In this document: piece by piece, positions 16,274 to 23,779 of the stretch | Layout of the letters: each line of letters opens with the position of its first letter | How positions within the stretch are numbered: position 1 is the stretch's first letter | Assembly: GCA_964247735.1 (NCBI GenBank) | Contig: CAXTVS010000004.1 | Location: 51,903-115,902, forward strand | Reading direction: 5' to 3' | DNA: 64,000 nucleotides | Source of the DNA: Lichenicola sp964247735 | GTDB lineage: Bacteria; Pseudomonadota; Alphaproteobacteria; Acetobacterales; Acetobacteraceae | Program-made: the position numbers and the translations under genes | The notes under the pieces: model-generated | Seen by the model: only the letters and a program-made list of their open reading frames with translations | Told to the model about the DNA's origin: nothing | Databases searched by the model: none

Positions 16274-16397
16274 ACCGCCCGGCGAGGAGGAGCGGTTCTC
16301 GGTCCGGGACAAGATGGTGGCCGGAGCGATCGCGCTCGTCCTGGTGCTGATCATCCTGGGGATCTTCAGGCTCGGGCTGGCGGCGCTCTACGGCTGA
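16251..16397 (+). CDS. small single-pass membrane protein
   Basis: A 48-residue frame from ATG at 16251 (or 43 residues from ATG at 16266). It starts with an acidic head (MAEPPGEEERFSVRDK) and ends with one strong membrane helix (MVAGAIALVLVLIILGIF). It overlaps the preceding small membrane gene, suggesting translational coupling. No family recognised. Confidence 0.42.
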   Translation: MKAHGMAEPPGEEERFSVRDKMVAGAIALVLVLIILGIFRLGLAALYG

Positions 16398-16483
16398 ACC
16401 CGTCGCAGCCCTGCCTGGCTGGGTGCAGGTCCCGAACCGGACCCGTCGCCGTTCGTTGGCTGGCACCGTCCAGGAGAGATGTC

Positions 16484-16714
16484 GTGTCGCCACCTGCCCT
16501 CCGCCGCCTCGTGCCCCTCCTGTCCGTCGGCCTCTGCCTGTCGGGCTGCGCCGGCCTTGGCGAGCCGGCGCCCCCCGCCAGCCCCGGCTCGCTGGCCCGT
16601 GCGCCGCTGGCCGCGTCGGAACCGACGGCGACCACCGTCGGCCCCGCCGACACCGGGCCGGCCGGCTCCGCTTCTGCGGTAGGGGACGGCACCGCCGCGT
16701 TCGGTCACCCGTAA
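16484..16714 (+). CDS. small putative lipoprotein
   Basis: A 76-residue exported protein with GTG start behind a correctly spaced AGGAG site (16472-16476). The signal peptide ends in lipobox CLSGC at about residue 22. The mature portion is low-complexity Ala/Pro/Ser/Thr, so no fold can be suggested. An ATG at 16479 in another frame gives no lipoprotein signal and was not chosen. Confidence 0.5.
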   Translation: MSPPALRRLVPLLSVGLCLSGCAGLGEPAPPASPGSLARAPLAASEPTATTVGPADTGPAGSASAVGDGTAAFGHP

Positions 16715-16813
16715 GGCGACGGCCTGCAACATGGCTTGCATGAATGCGATGACCATTTCCGTGGTCCGCGTCCTGCTGTAGAAGACCAGCAACAGGAACG
16801 GCTGGAACACGTG

Positions 16814-17293
16814 ATGGCAGAAGAAGACGGTCAGGCAATACTGGCGCTCACGGCGCAGATCGTTTCTGCCCACGTGTCCAATAATACGGTGGCGTCGGAG
16901 AATCTGTCGGCGTTGATCCGCCAGGTGCATCAGGCCCTGGCCAGTGCAGGGCAGGCGGCGCCGGAGCCGGAGAAGCTGCAGCCGGCGGTCCCGGTCAAGC
17001 GCTCGGTCTTTCCCGACTACATCGTGTGCCTGGAGGACGGCAAGAAGCTGAAGATGCTGAAGCGGCATTTGCAGAGCGCCTACAACATGACGCCTGACGC
17101 CTATCGCGAACGCTGGGGCCTGCCGCCGGACTACCCGATGGTGGCGCCGAACTATGCCGAGCGACGGTCGGCGCTCGCACGCCAAATCGGCCTCGGACGC
17201 AAGGACGGCGGTCGTCCCGCCGCCGAGGAGGAGGCCCCCCCCGAGCCGGTCCGTCCCGGCCGCCGCCGTAGGGCCGCCGCCGACAAGGGCTAG
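16814..17293 (+). CDS. mucR: MucR/Ros-family transcriptional regulator
   Basis: A 159-residue DNA-binding protein of the alphaproteobacterial MucR family, which acts as a nucleoid-associated regulator of exopolysaccharide, motility and cell-cycle genes. The core IVCLEDGKKLKMLKRHL...YNMTPDAYRERWGLPPDYPMVAP is diagnostic. Compared with Ros (C-x2-C-x9-H-x4-H), Cys72 and His85 are kept but the second Cys is Asp75 and the second His is Tyr90. A structural zinc is therefore doubtful; zinc-less homologues are known. The N-terminal helix with SAHVSNNTV is the oligomerisation region. The tail is basic. Confidence 0.92.
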   Translation: MAEEDGQAILALTAQIVSAHVSNNTVASENLSALIRQVHQALASAGQAAPEPEKLQPAVPVKRSVFPDYIVCLEDGKKLKMLKRHLQSAYNMTPDAYRERWGLPPDYPMVAPNYAERRSALARQIGLGRKDGGRPAAEEEAPPEPVRPGRRRRAAADKG

Positions 17294-17352
17294 GACGGCA
17301 CCAGATCAGGTCGAACCGCTTGGCAAGGCGGTCCCTTTCAGGGTGAAGCAGG

Positions 17353-17372
17353 GCATGATCAGACGATCATGC
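17353..17372. terminator. hairpin between convergent mucR and aldehyde dehydrogenase genes
   Basis: GCATGATC and GATCATGC form a perfect 8-bp stem with a 4-nt loop, lying 1 bp beyond the minus-strand stop codon and about 60 bp after mucR. A second weaker dyad (ACCGC/GCGGT) precedes it at about 17330. Placement suggests a shared bidirectional terminator, although no T-run follows. Confidence 0.5.
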
Positions 17373-17373
17373 G

Positions 17374-18855
17374 TCAAGCTGGCGGCCGCCCGGACCGGCG
17401 ACCGAGCATCAGCGGCAGCAGCCGGGCGGCCATGCGGCCGTGCGGGGGCGCCAGGGTGGTGAAGCCGCTGATCCGTCCGGGACGGTAGACCCCGCGCGCG
17501 TGCGAGAAGCGCAGGAAGCCCGTCTCGCCGTGGTAGGCTCCGGTGCCGCTGGGCCCGACGCCGCCGAACGGCAGGTCGGGCTGGGCGCAGTGCAGTATGG
17601 TGCCGTTGACCGTCACGCCTCCGGACAGGGTGCGCCGCAGGACATGGCTCTCGGTGTCGCGGTCGTCGGTGTAGCAGTAGAGCGCCAGCGGGCGAGGGCG
17701 CCTGTTGACGACCGCGATCGCCTCGTCGAGCGTGCGGTAGCCCAGCACCGGCAGCACCGGGCCGAAGATCTCGTCCCGCATCGCTTCGCAATCATCCGGC
17801 GCGCCCAGCAGCAGGGTCGGCACCATGCGCCCGGAGCGGGCCGGCCGGTCGGCCTCCGCCTGGTGCGACGGGTCGCGCAGCACTGCCGCCCCGCGTTGCG
17901 CCGCCTCGTCCACCAGGTGCCGGAGCCGGTCGAGGTGTCGCTCCGAGATGATGCGGGTGTAGTCGGGATTGTCCGTGATCCGCGGATACAGCCGTGCCGC
18001 CTCGGCCAGCAGCGCGTCGGCGAAGGCGGGAAGCCGGTCCTGCGGCACCAGCGCGTAGTCGGGAGCGATGCAGGTCTGCCCGGCGTTGAACAGCTTGCCG
18101 ATCATCAGGCTGCGCGCGGTGCGCGCCGGATCAGCGTCCGGAGCGACGATCACCGGGCTCTTTCCGCCGAGTTCCAGCGTGACCGGGGTGAGGTTCTCGG
18201 CCGCCGCCCGCATCACTGCGCGGCCGATCGCGGTCGAGCCGGTGAACAGCAGGTGGTCGAACGGCAGGGCGCAGAACGCCTGCGCCACGTCCGGGCCCCC
18301 CGTTACCACCGCGACCTCGTCCGGCGTGAAGCGCTGGGCAAGCAGATCGGCCAGCAGGGCGGAACAGCGCGGCGTCAGCTCGGACGGCTTCAGCATCACC
18401 CGGTTGCCGGCGGCGAGCGCGTCGATCAGCGGCCCGATCGACAGGAACAGCGGGTAGTTCCAGGGTGACACGATGCCGACGCAGCCGAGCGGCTGGTGCA
18501 CCACCCAGGCGGTGCCGGGCTGGAACGACAGCGCGACGCGGCGGCGGCGCGGGCGCATCCAGTGGCCGAGCTGGCGGAGCGCAAAGCGGATCGCGGCGCG
18601 CAGCGGCACCAGCTCGGCCAGAACGGTTTCCGGATAGGCGCGATGGCCGAAATCGGCCGACACCGCCGCGTGCAGCCGGTCGCCTTCCTCGTGCAGCAGC
18701 GCGTCCAGCCGGCGCAGCGACGCCCGGCGCTGCGCGGCGTCGGGCGGCGGGGCGGCCAGACAGGCGGCGCGTTGCCGGTCGAGCAGGTGTCGCAGGGCGC
18801 GGTCCGGAGCGGCGGAAACGTTGTCCGGTAGGTCTGCGGCACCATGATCGGGCAT
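17374..18855 (-). CDS. aldehyde dehydrogenase (coniferyl-aldehyde dehydrogenase type)
   Basis: A 493-residue NAD(P)-dependent aldehyde dehydrogenase. It has SPWNYPLFLSIGPLIDALAAGNRVMLKPSE in the cofactor domain, FTGSTAIGRAVM, the active-site Glu in VTLELGGKSPVIV and the catalytic Cys in FNAGQTCIAPDY. The C-terminal segment PFGGVGPSGTGAYHGETGF is typical of the CalB/long-chain aldehyde dehydrogenase branch, which oxidises coniferyl or fatty aldehydes. It stands alone on the minus strand, so the physiological aldehyde is not shown by context; the neighbouring carotenoid oxygenase produces aldehydes, but they are separate transcripts by spacing. Confidence 0.9.
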   Translation of the reverse strand: MPDHGAADLPDNVSAAPDRALRHLLDRQRAACLAAPPPDAAQRRASLRRLDALLHEEGDRLHAAVSADFGHRAYPETVLAELVPLRAAIRFALRQLGHWMRPRRRRVALSFQPGTAWVVHQPLGCVGIVSPWNYPLFLSIGPLIDALAAGNRVMLKPSELTPRCSALLADLLAQRFTPDEVAVVTGGPDVAQAFCALPFDHLLFTGSTAIGRAVMRAAAENLTPVTLELGGKSPVIVAPDADPARTARSLMIGKLFNAGQTCIAPDYALVPQDRLPAFADALLAEAARLYPRITDNPDYTRIISERHLDRLRHLVDEAAQRGAAVLRDPSHQAEADRPARSGRMVPTLLLGAPDDCEAMRDEIFGPVLPVLGYRTLDEAIAVVNRRPRPLALYCYTDDRDTESHVLRRTLSGGVTVNGTILHCAQPDLPFGGVGPSGTGAYHGETGFLRFSHARGVYRPGRISGFTTLAPPHGRMAARLLPLMLGRRSGRPPA

Positions 18856-18908
18856 GACGGGCTCCCTGCCTCGCGTCGACAGGACCAGGATTCAGCGCCG
18901 ACGCCAAG

Positions 18909-19562
18909 TCACGGCGCCGCCGGGATCTCGTCCGGCTCCCCGGACCAGCGTCGGCCGGCACGCAAGCTCCAGCCGACCAGCAGCACCGGCGCCACCACCC
19001 AGACCAGCTGCGTCGCCGCGACCAGCGCCGGGATCGGCCAGATCGCCGCGACCGCCACCCGGACCAGCGCCTCGCCAAGAAGGAAGCCGGCCCAGACCAG
19101 GGTCAGGCGGCGCATGGAGCGGCGGAACCGCGGCGACCGCCAGTTCTGCGCGAACGCTTCCGCCTCCGCCTTCGTGCCGGTGACGGTGTCGCGGGCGAGG
19201 AAGAACAGCGCCGGGCGTTCCAGCGCCAGCGAAAGGAGGAACAGGACGCCGATCCCGAACGTCACGAACGAGGCCCGCACCAGGACGAAGAAGGTCGATC
19301 CGGAGGCCAGGGTCACCGCCAGGCTGAGCAGCGTGACGGCAATCACCAGCAGGCCGATGCTGTCCGGGCTGCCGCGACGGCGGAACCCGTTCAAGGCCGC
19401 CGCGATCGGCACCAAGGTGCTCCAGAGCAGGGACGTGGTCTGGTCCAGCCCGACCCGGCGCAGAACGGCATAGGCCAGCCACGGCAGCCCGACCCCGAGC
19501 GCGATCTCGCCCAGGATCAGCCGGCCCCGGCTGCGGCCTTGCAGGCCCGCCGCGCCGCTCAT
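18909..19562 (-). CDS. VC0807-like integral membrane protein
   Basis: A 217-residue inner-membrane protein with five to six helices. Recognisable segments include LPWLAYAVLRRVGLDQTTSLLWSTLVP and GSTFFVLVRASFVTFGIGVLFLLSLALERPALFF, as in uncharacterised VC0807/DUF3159-type proteins. The ATG (19562) overlaps the stop of the carotenoid oxygenase gene by 4 bp, so it is coupled to that enzyme. A role in handling the apocarotenoid product or substrate in the membrane is an inference from coupling only. Confidence 0.7.
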   Translation of the reverse strand: MSGAAGLQGRSRGRLILGEIALGVGLPWLAYAVLRRVGLDQTTSLLWSTLVPIAAALNGFRRRGSPDSIGLLVIAVTLLSLAVTLASGSTFFVLVRASFVTFGIGVLFLLSLALERPALFFLARDTVTGTKAEAEAFAQNWRSPRFRRSMRRLTLVWAGFLLGEALVRVAVAAIWPIPALVAATQLVWVVAPVLLVGWSLRAGRRWSGEPDEIPAAP

Positions 19563-20881
19563 GCGCCGGCTCCCATGAAGGCGCCGTGGAACCCGTCCGG
19601 CACCCGGCAGGGCAGCGTGGCGGTGGCCAACGGGCCGTCTCCGACATGCTCCGCGTCCAGCACCAGGAGCTCGCTGCATGCGTCCGACGCCCGATACCGC
19701 ACCGCCAGCAGCCAACCCTCGCCCTCGCCGGCGGACGCGTCGCGCGGCACGAACACCGGCTCCGACAGCCCGTCGCCCGGCTCGCCCCGGAACAGCGTTT
19801 CCGACCCGGTGGCCTCGTCGCGGTGGCAGACCGCGTCGCGACCGTTCCCGCGCGTGTCGGCTGCGAAGAAGCCGTGCCGGTGCCGGCTGCCGGCGACCCG
19901 GGCGTCGAGCTGCGGGAACTCCGCGGCGAGCCCGGACAGCCGCCACCGCTGCACCGGCGCCCCGGGACGCGACAGGTCGACCCGCCAGCGCCACAGGCTG
20001 GCAGCGTTCCCGGACAGCGCCGCGCCGGACGGGTCGGTGAACAGCGCCGGCACGTCGCTCTGCATCAGGTCGACCAGCAGGCTGTCCGCCTCCTCCCAGG
20101 CGTTGAGCAGGTGGAACGCAAAGCAGCTGTCCACCGGCAGCCAGCGCAGGCTCGGCCCCGGATCGTCGCGCCGCATCACGCCCAGGAAGCTGCCGCGCCC
20201 TGGTTCCCAGGCCAGCGCCGGCCCGCCCGCCATCGCCCGCTCCCGGTCGCCCACCAGCGGGAACAGCGGCAGCACCACGTGGCGCGCCGTCACCGCAAAG
20301 TCGTGCAGGAGGGCATAGTACGGCGCCTCGATCCGCGCCTCCACCTGCATCCGCCCGTCCGGGCCGAGCGCGCCGATCCGGATCGCCGTTGAGAACGGGC
20401 CGTCCGCTCCGGCGCCGAAGAACCACAGCGCCCCGGTGCCGGGATCGCGCTTCGGATGGGCGGTGAAGGGCTGTTCGCCGACCGGCCAGACCGGGCCGGG
20501 CAGGGTGTCCAGCGTTTCCGGGTCGATCCCGACCGGGGCATGGCCCTCCTCCAGCGCCGCCAGCCGGCCGGCATGATGCAGCACCGCCGTGTTGGCCAGG
20601 CCGTCCGGTGCGCCGTGCGGCACGGCCTCGCCGCCCTGGTCCTCCCGGTGCCACTGCGCGGTGCGCACCCAGCGGTTGCGGTAGGCGACGCCGTCCTCCG
20701 ACAGGGTGAAGGCGTGCACCATGCCGTCGCCGCCGAACCAGTGCTGGCCGGGCGCCGGACGGCGCGGGTTTGGGCCGTTGCGGAACAGGGTGCCGCGCAG
20801 CCCCGACGGGATCGTCCCGGCGACCGGAAGCCGTTCCAGCCGTTGTTCCTGCCCGACAGGTCGCCTGTTCTGGTATGCCAT
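19559..20881 (-). CDS. carotenoid cleavage oxygenase (RPE65/CCD family)
   Basis: A 440-residue non-haem iron dioxygenase that cleaves carotenoids or related conjugated alkenes to aldehydes. Family features are the N-terminal GTLFRNGPNPR, then four metal-binding His sites in sequence context: AHPKRDPGTGALWFFG, LLHDFAVTARHVVLPLFPL, SCFAFHLLNAWEE and the C-terminal DGFHGAFM. The ATG at 20881 is chosen because GGAGGGTGGG lies directly upstream; an in-frame ATG at 20893 is possible. A divergent TetR gene shares the promoter region with two copies of a 22-bp repeat, suggesting repression. Confidence 0.92.
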   Translation of the reverse strand: MAYQNRRPVGQEQRLERLPVAGTIPSGLRGTLFRNGPNPRRPAPGQHWFGGDGMVHAFTLSEDGVAYRNRWVRTAQWHREDQGGEAVPHGAPDGLANTAVLHHAGRLAALEEGHAPVGIDPETLDTLPGPVWPVGEQPFTAHPKRDPGTGALWFFGAGADGPFSTAIRIGALGPDGRMQVEARIEAPYYALLHDFAVTARHVVLPLFPLVGDRERAMAGGPALAWEPGRGSFLGVMRRDDPGPSLRWLPVDSCFAFHLLNAWEEADSLLVDLMQSDVPALFTDPSGAALSGNAASLWRWRVDLSRPGAPVQRWRLSGLAAEFPQLDARVAGSRHRHGFFAADTRGNGRDAVCHRDEATGSETLFRGEPGDGLSEPVFVPRDASAGEGEGWLLAVRYRASDACSELLVLDAEHVGDGPLATATLPCRVPDGFHGAFMGAGA

Positions 20882-20895
20882 CCCACCCTCCATCC

Positions 20896-20972
20896 TTACA
20901 TTGTATAGATAAAGCGGTAGCGCATCGGCCCCCCGGTCGTCCAGCAAAACTTACACTGGAAAGATGAAGCGG
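20896..20972. promoter_or_regulatory. two 22-bp direct repeats between carotenoid oxygenase and TetR genes
   Basis: Copies at 20896-20917 and 20951-20972 follow the pattern TTACAnTGnAnAGATnAAGCGG, differing only at four positions and starting 55 bp apart. The first copy contains the dyad TACA-T-TGTA; the second has the degenerate TACA-C-TGGA. The repeats lie in the 110-bp divergent promoter region, which suits binding of the adjacent TetR regulator at two sites. Confidence 0.6.
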
Positions 20973-20991
20973 GCGGTGGCACATCCGGGGC

Positions 20992-21630
20992 ATGACGAGC
21001 GTGACCACGAAGCGGTCGCGGCGGGACGGCACCCGCCCGTACCACCACGGCGACCTGCCGGCGTCGCTGCTGCAGGCGGCATTGGAGATCCTCGAGCAGG
21101 ACGGCATCGCCGGCTTGACCCTGCGCGCGGTGGCGCGGCGCGCCGGGGTTTCGCACATGGCGCCGGCGCACCATTTCGGCGACCTGGGTGGCCTGCTGAG
21201 CGAGCTGGCGGCGCTCGGCTTCCGGCGCTTCGGCGCCGCCCTGGGCGAGGCCGCCGGACAGGACAGGCTGAACGCGATGGGCGAGGCCTATGTCGCCTTC
21301 GCCCGCGCCAACCCGGCCCTGTTCCAGCTCATGTTCCGCTCCGAACGGCTCGATCCCGCCCGGCCGGCGCTGGCGGAGGCGCTTGCCCAGGCCAGCGACC
21401 TGCTGACGCAGACCGCCGGGGGCTTCGTCGCCGGGCGGGAACAGCCGACCCTGGCCCAGGTCGCAGACGCCGTCCGGGCGTGGTCGATGGTGCACGGCTA
21501 CGCGATGCTGCTGCTCGACGGCAGGCTCGACGTGACGCTGCGGACGTTGTCGCAGCATGGCGGCCACCGGACCGAGGCGCTGCTGCGTGCGGTGCTCGGC
21601 ATGGCGCCGGCGCAGCCGGCCGACCCATGA
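20992..21630 (+). CDS. TetR-family transcriptional regulator (WHG-type C-terminus)
   Basis: A 212-residue repressor. The N-terminal helix-turn-helix reads YHHGDLPASLLQAALEILEQDGIAGLTLRAVARRAGVSHMAPAHHFGD. The C-terminal ligand domain has the WHG-type pattern (AYVAFARANPALFQLMF and VRAWSMVHGYAMLLLDG). It is divergent from the carotenoid oxygenase and probably controls it and itself through the repeated element between them. The inducer could be a carotenoid or its aldehyde product, but that is inference. Confidence 0.88.
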   Translation: MTSVTTKRSRRDGTRPYHHGDLPASLLQAALEILEQDGIAGLTLRAVARRAGVSHMAPAHHFGDLGGLLSELAALGFRRFGAALGEAAGQDRLNAMGEAYVAFARANPALFQLMFRSERLDPARPALAEALAQASDLLTQTAGGFVAGREQPTLAQVADAVRAWSMVHGYAMLLLDGRLDVTLRTLSQHGGHRTEALLRAVLGMAPAQPADP

Positions 21631-21700
21631 CGATGGAGGCTTCTCCCGGCTTCGGTCTCGCCATACCCTTGCTGCCGTTGCTGACCGGTTGGAGCCGCAG

Positions 21701-22669
21701 ATGAGCCTCGAAGCCGACCTGGTCGTGGACCGGCTGCGCTTGAAGCGGCGCCTGACCCTGTGGCGGGCGCTGGCGGTGCTGGGCTTCGTGCTGGCGCTGC
21801 TGGCGGTCATGGGCCTGCGCCGGCACCAGGCCGGGTTCCTGGCCGGCCCGCATCTGGCCCGCCTGCGGGTCGAGGGCGTCATCACCGACGACCGCGACCG
21901 GCTGGACCTGATCGACGCGGCGGCCAGGGACAACAGCGTCAAGGGCATGATCCTGGCCATCGACAGCCCGGGCGGCTCGGTGGCGGGCGGCGAGTCGCTG
22001 CACGACGCGATCGCGCGGTTCGCGGCTCGGAAGCCGGTGGTGGTGACCATGGGCGGCGTGGCGGCCTCGGCCGGCTACATGATCGCGGTGCCGGCGGCGC
22101 GCATCTTCGCCTCCAACGCCACCCTGACCGGCTCCATCGGCGTGATCCTGCAGAGCCCGGACCTGTCCGGCCTGCTCGGCCACCTGGGGATCGGCGTGGA
22201 CGAGCTGGTGTCCGGGCCGCTGAAGGGCCAGCCCAGCATCGTCAAGCCGCTCAGCCCGGAAGGACGCGAGATGCTGCAGGGCGTGGTGGCCGACCTGTTC
22301 GGCCAGTTCGTCGACATCGTCGCCACCGGCCGGCACATGGACCCGGCCCGGGTGCGGGCGCTGGCCGACGGGCGGCCGTATACCGGGCACCAGGCGGTCG
22401 GCCTCGGCCTGATCGACCAGATCGGCACCGAGCGGGACGCGCGGGACTGGCTGGCGCGGACCAGGCACATCTCCGTCGACCTGCCGATCGAGCCGCTGCG
22501 CCGCCCCCGGTCCGCCGGCTGGAACGGGCTGCATCCGCTCGGCCTGACCTACGACCTGGGCCGCGCTGCCATGGCCGGCGCGCTTGCGACCCTGCCAGGC
22601 GGACTGGCAAAAACCGTTGTAGCCCAAGGGCTTGCGCTTGACGGTGCGGTGTCGCTCTGGCAGCCTTGA
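21701..22669 (+). CDS. sppA: S49-family signal peptide peptidase SppA
   Basis: A 322-residue membrane-anchored protease of the short SppA type, which degrades cleaved signal peptides. One helix (about residues 22-38) anchors the catalytic domain in the periplasm. The family motifs are IDSPGGSVAGGESL and GGVAASAGYMIAVPA, with nucleophile Ser123. TGSIGVI follows, with the general base most likely Lys175 in GPLKGQPS. It precedes ihfB by 23 bp on the same strand. The same pair (sppA-ihfB) is widely conserved in proteobacteria, which supports the call. Confidence 0.93.
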   Translation: MSLEADLVVDRLRLKRRLTLWRALAVLGFVLALLAVMGLRRHQAGFLAGPHLARLRVEGVITDDRDRLDLIDAAARDNSVKGMILAIDSPGGSVAGGESLHDAIARFAARKPVVVTMGGVAASAGYMIAVPAARIFASNATLTGSIGVILQSPDLSGLLGHLGIGVDELVSGPLKGQPSIVKPLSPEGREMLQGVVADLFGQFVDIVATGRHMDPARVRALADGRPYTGHQAVGLGLIDQIGTERDARDWLARTRHISVDLPIEPLRRPRSAGWNGLHPLGLTYDLGRAAMAGALATLPGGLAKTVVAQGLALDGAVSLWQP

Positions 22670-22692
22670 CGGCTCCGGTCCGGAGAAGCGGG

Positions 22693-22989
22693 ATGACCAA
22701 GTCGGAACTGATCGCCGAGCTTGCGAGCGCCAATTCGCATCTGACCAGCCGCGACGTCGAGCTGATCGTGTCCACCATCTTCGATGAGGTGACGGCAGCA
22801 CTCGCCCGCGGCGAGCGCGTCGAGCTGCGCGGCTTCGGCGCCTTCACCATCAAGCAGCGCGACGCCCGCACCGGACGCAACCCGCGCACCGGCGAGCCGG
22901 TCGCGGTGGATGAGAAGGTCGTGCCGTTCTTCAAGGCCGGCAAGGAGCTGCGCGAGCGGGTAAACCAGCGGGCGACGCGCTCGCGCTGA
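22693..22989 (+). CDS. ihfB: integration host factor subunit beta
   Basis: A 98-residue DNA-bending protein. The whole chain matches IHF-beta: MTKSELIAELA at the start, HLTSRDVELIVSTIFDEV in the helical part, ERVELRGFGAFTIKQR and the intercalating arm with RTGRNPRTGEPV, then VPFFKAGKELRERVN. It works as a heterodimer with IHF-alpha encoded elsewhere. Its ATG follows GGAGAAGCGGG and lies 23 bp after sppA, so the two may be cotranscribed. Confidence 0.96.
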   Translation: MTKSELIAELASANSHLTSRDVELIVSTIFDEVTAALARGERVELRGFGAFTIKQRDARTGRNPRTGEPVAVDEKVVPFFKAGKELRERVNQRATRSR

Positions 22990-23072
22990 GCCTGCTGCCG
23001 TAGGAACCGTTACCAGAGGTTATGTTCTTGCTTTGTTCTTAACCCGGCGTTACCGGTGGCCTCGTGACCAGG

Positions 23073-23324
23073 ATGGCCCGAGGCATGGATTCGCGATCGC
23101 TCGCCACACCGTCTGCGCTGCTTGCCGCCGTGCTGTCGACGGGCCTGGGCAGCGGCATGGTGCAATGCCTGCCCGCGCGCCAGCCGGCCCATGCCGCCTC
23201 GGTCGCGGGCGGGACCGGCCTGCCGGTGGACCGCGCGGGAGCGTTCGCGCCCACCCGGCAGGCAGTGTTCTTTTCCCGCAGCGGCGACCGCTGCGCCTGG
23301 CACGGCGGACCTGCCAGGGGCTGA
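23073..23324 (+). CDS. possible small exported protein, unknown
   Basis: An 83-residue frame starting MARGMDSRSLATPSALLAAVLSTGLG, which resembles a signal peptide. The rest has no recognisable family and a few cysteines. No clear ribosome site is present. If it is not real, the 418 bases between ihfB and 23408 hold no gene. Confidence 0.28.
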   Translation: MARGMDSRSLATPSALLAAVLSTGLGSGMVQCLPARQPAHAASVAGGTGLPVDRAGAFAPTRQAVFFSRSGDRCAWHGGPARG

Positions 23325-23407
23325 CCACGCCGCCGTCGAGGGACTTGCCCGGGGCTGCCTCCGGGAGGAAAACGTTCTTCTCCACAGCGTGCGAGACAGG
23401 GTGTCCG

Positions 23408-23701
23408 ATGTTCGGCAGGAAGAACAAGGCCGAGGCCGGAGCGCCGGCGCCGGTGCAGAAGGCGGCGGTCGTGCTGCCCGCCAAGGCGGCAAGGCCCGGA
23501 TCCGCCGGTAAGCAAGCCTACGAGGCGCGTCGCGCCGAGAAGGCGGGCATGTCCGTGGAAAAGTGGCTGGCCCAGAAGGAGCGGCGCGCGCAGGCGGACC
23601 GCGAGGCCGAGCGGGCGGCGGGGCAGGCGCGGCGCAGGGCCGAGCCGGGCAAGGCCGGCCTGCTGCGCCGGCTGATCGACCGCGCGCACCGGCCGATCTG
23701 A
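23408..23701 (+). CDS. hypothetical basic protein
   Basis: A 97-residue, highly charged soluble protein starting MFGRKNKAEAGAPAP. The centre is rich in Lys, Arg, Ala and Glu and probably one long helix (YEARRAEKAGMSVEKWLAQKERRAQADREAERAAGQARRR). No family recognised. The strong helix and net positive charge could suit nucleic-acid or ribosome association, but this is only a possibility. It lies 78 bp upstream of manC. Confidence 0.5.
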   Translation: MFGRKNKAEAGAPAPVQKAAVVLPAKAARPGSAGKQAYEARRAEKAGMSVEKWLAQKERRAQADREAERAAGQARRRAEPGKAGLLRRLIDRAHRPI

Positions 23702-23779
23702 CCGGCAGCCCCGGCCGTCCCCGGCTTCTGCCGGGGCTGCCACGCATCCTCCCATCCCATCCGTACCCGGAGTAGCCCG

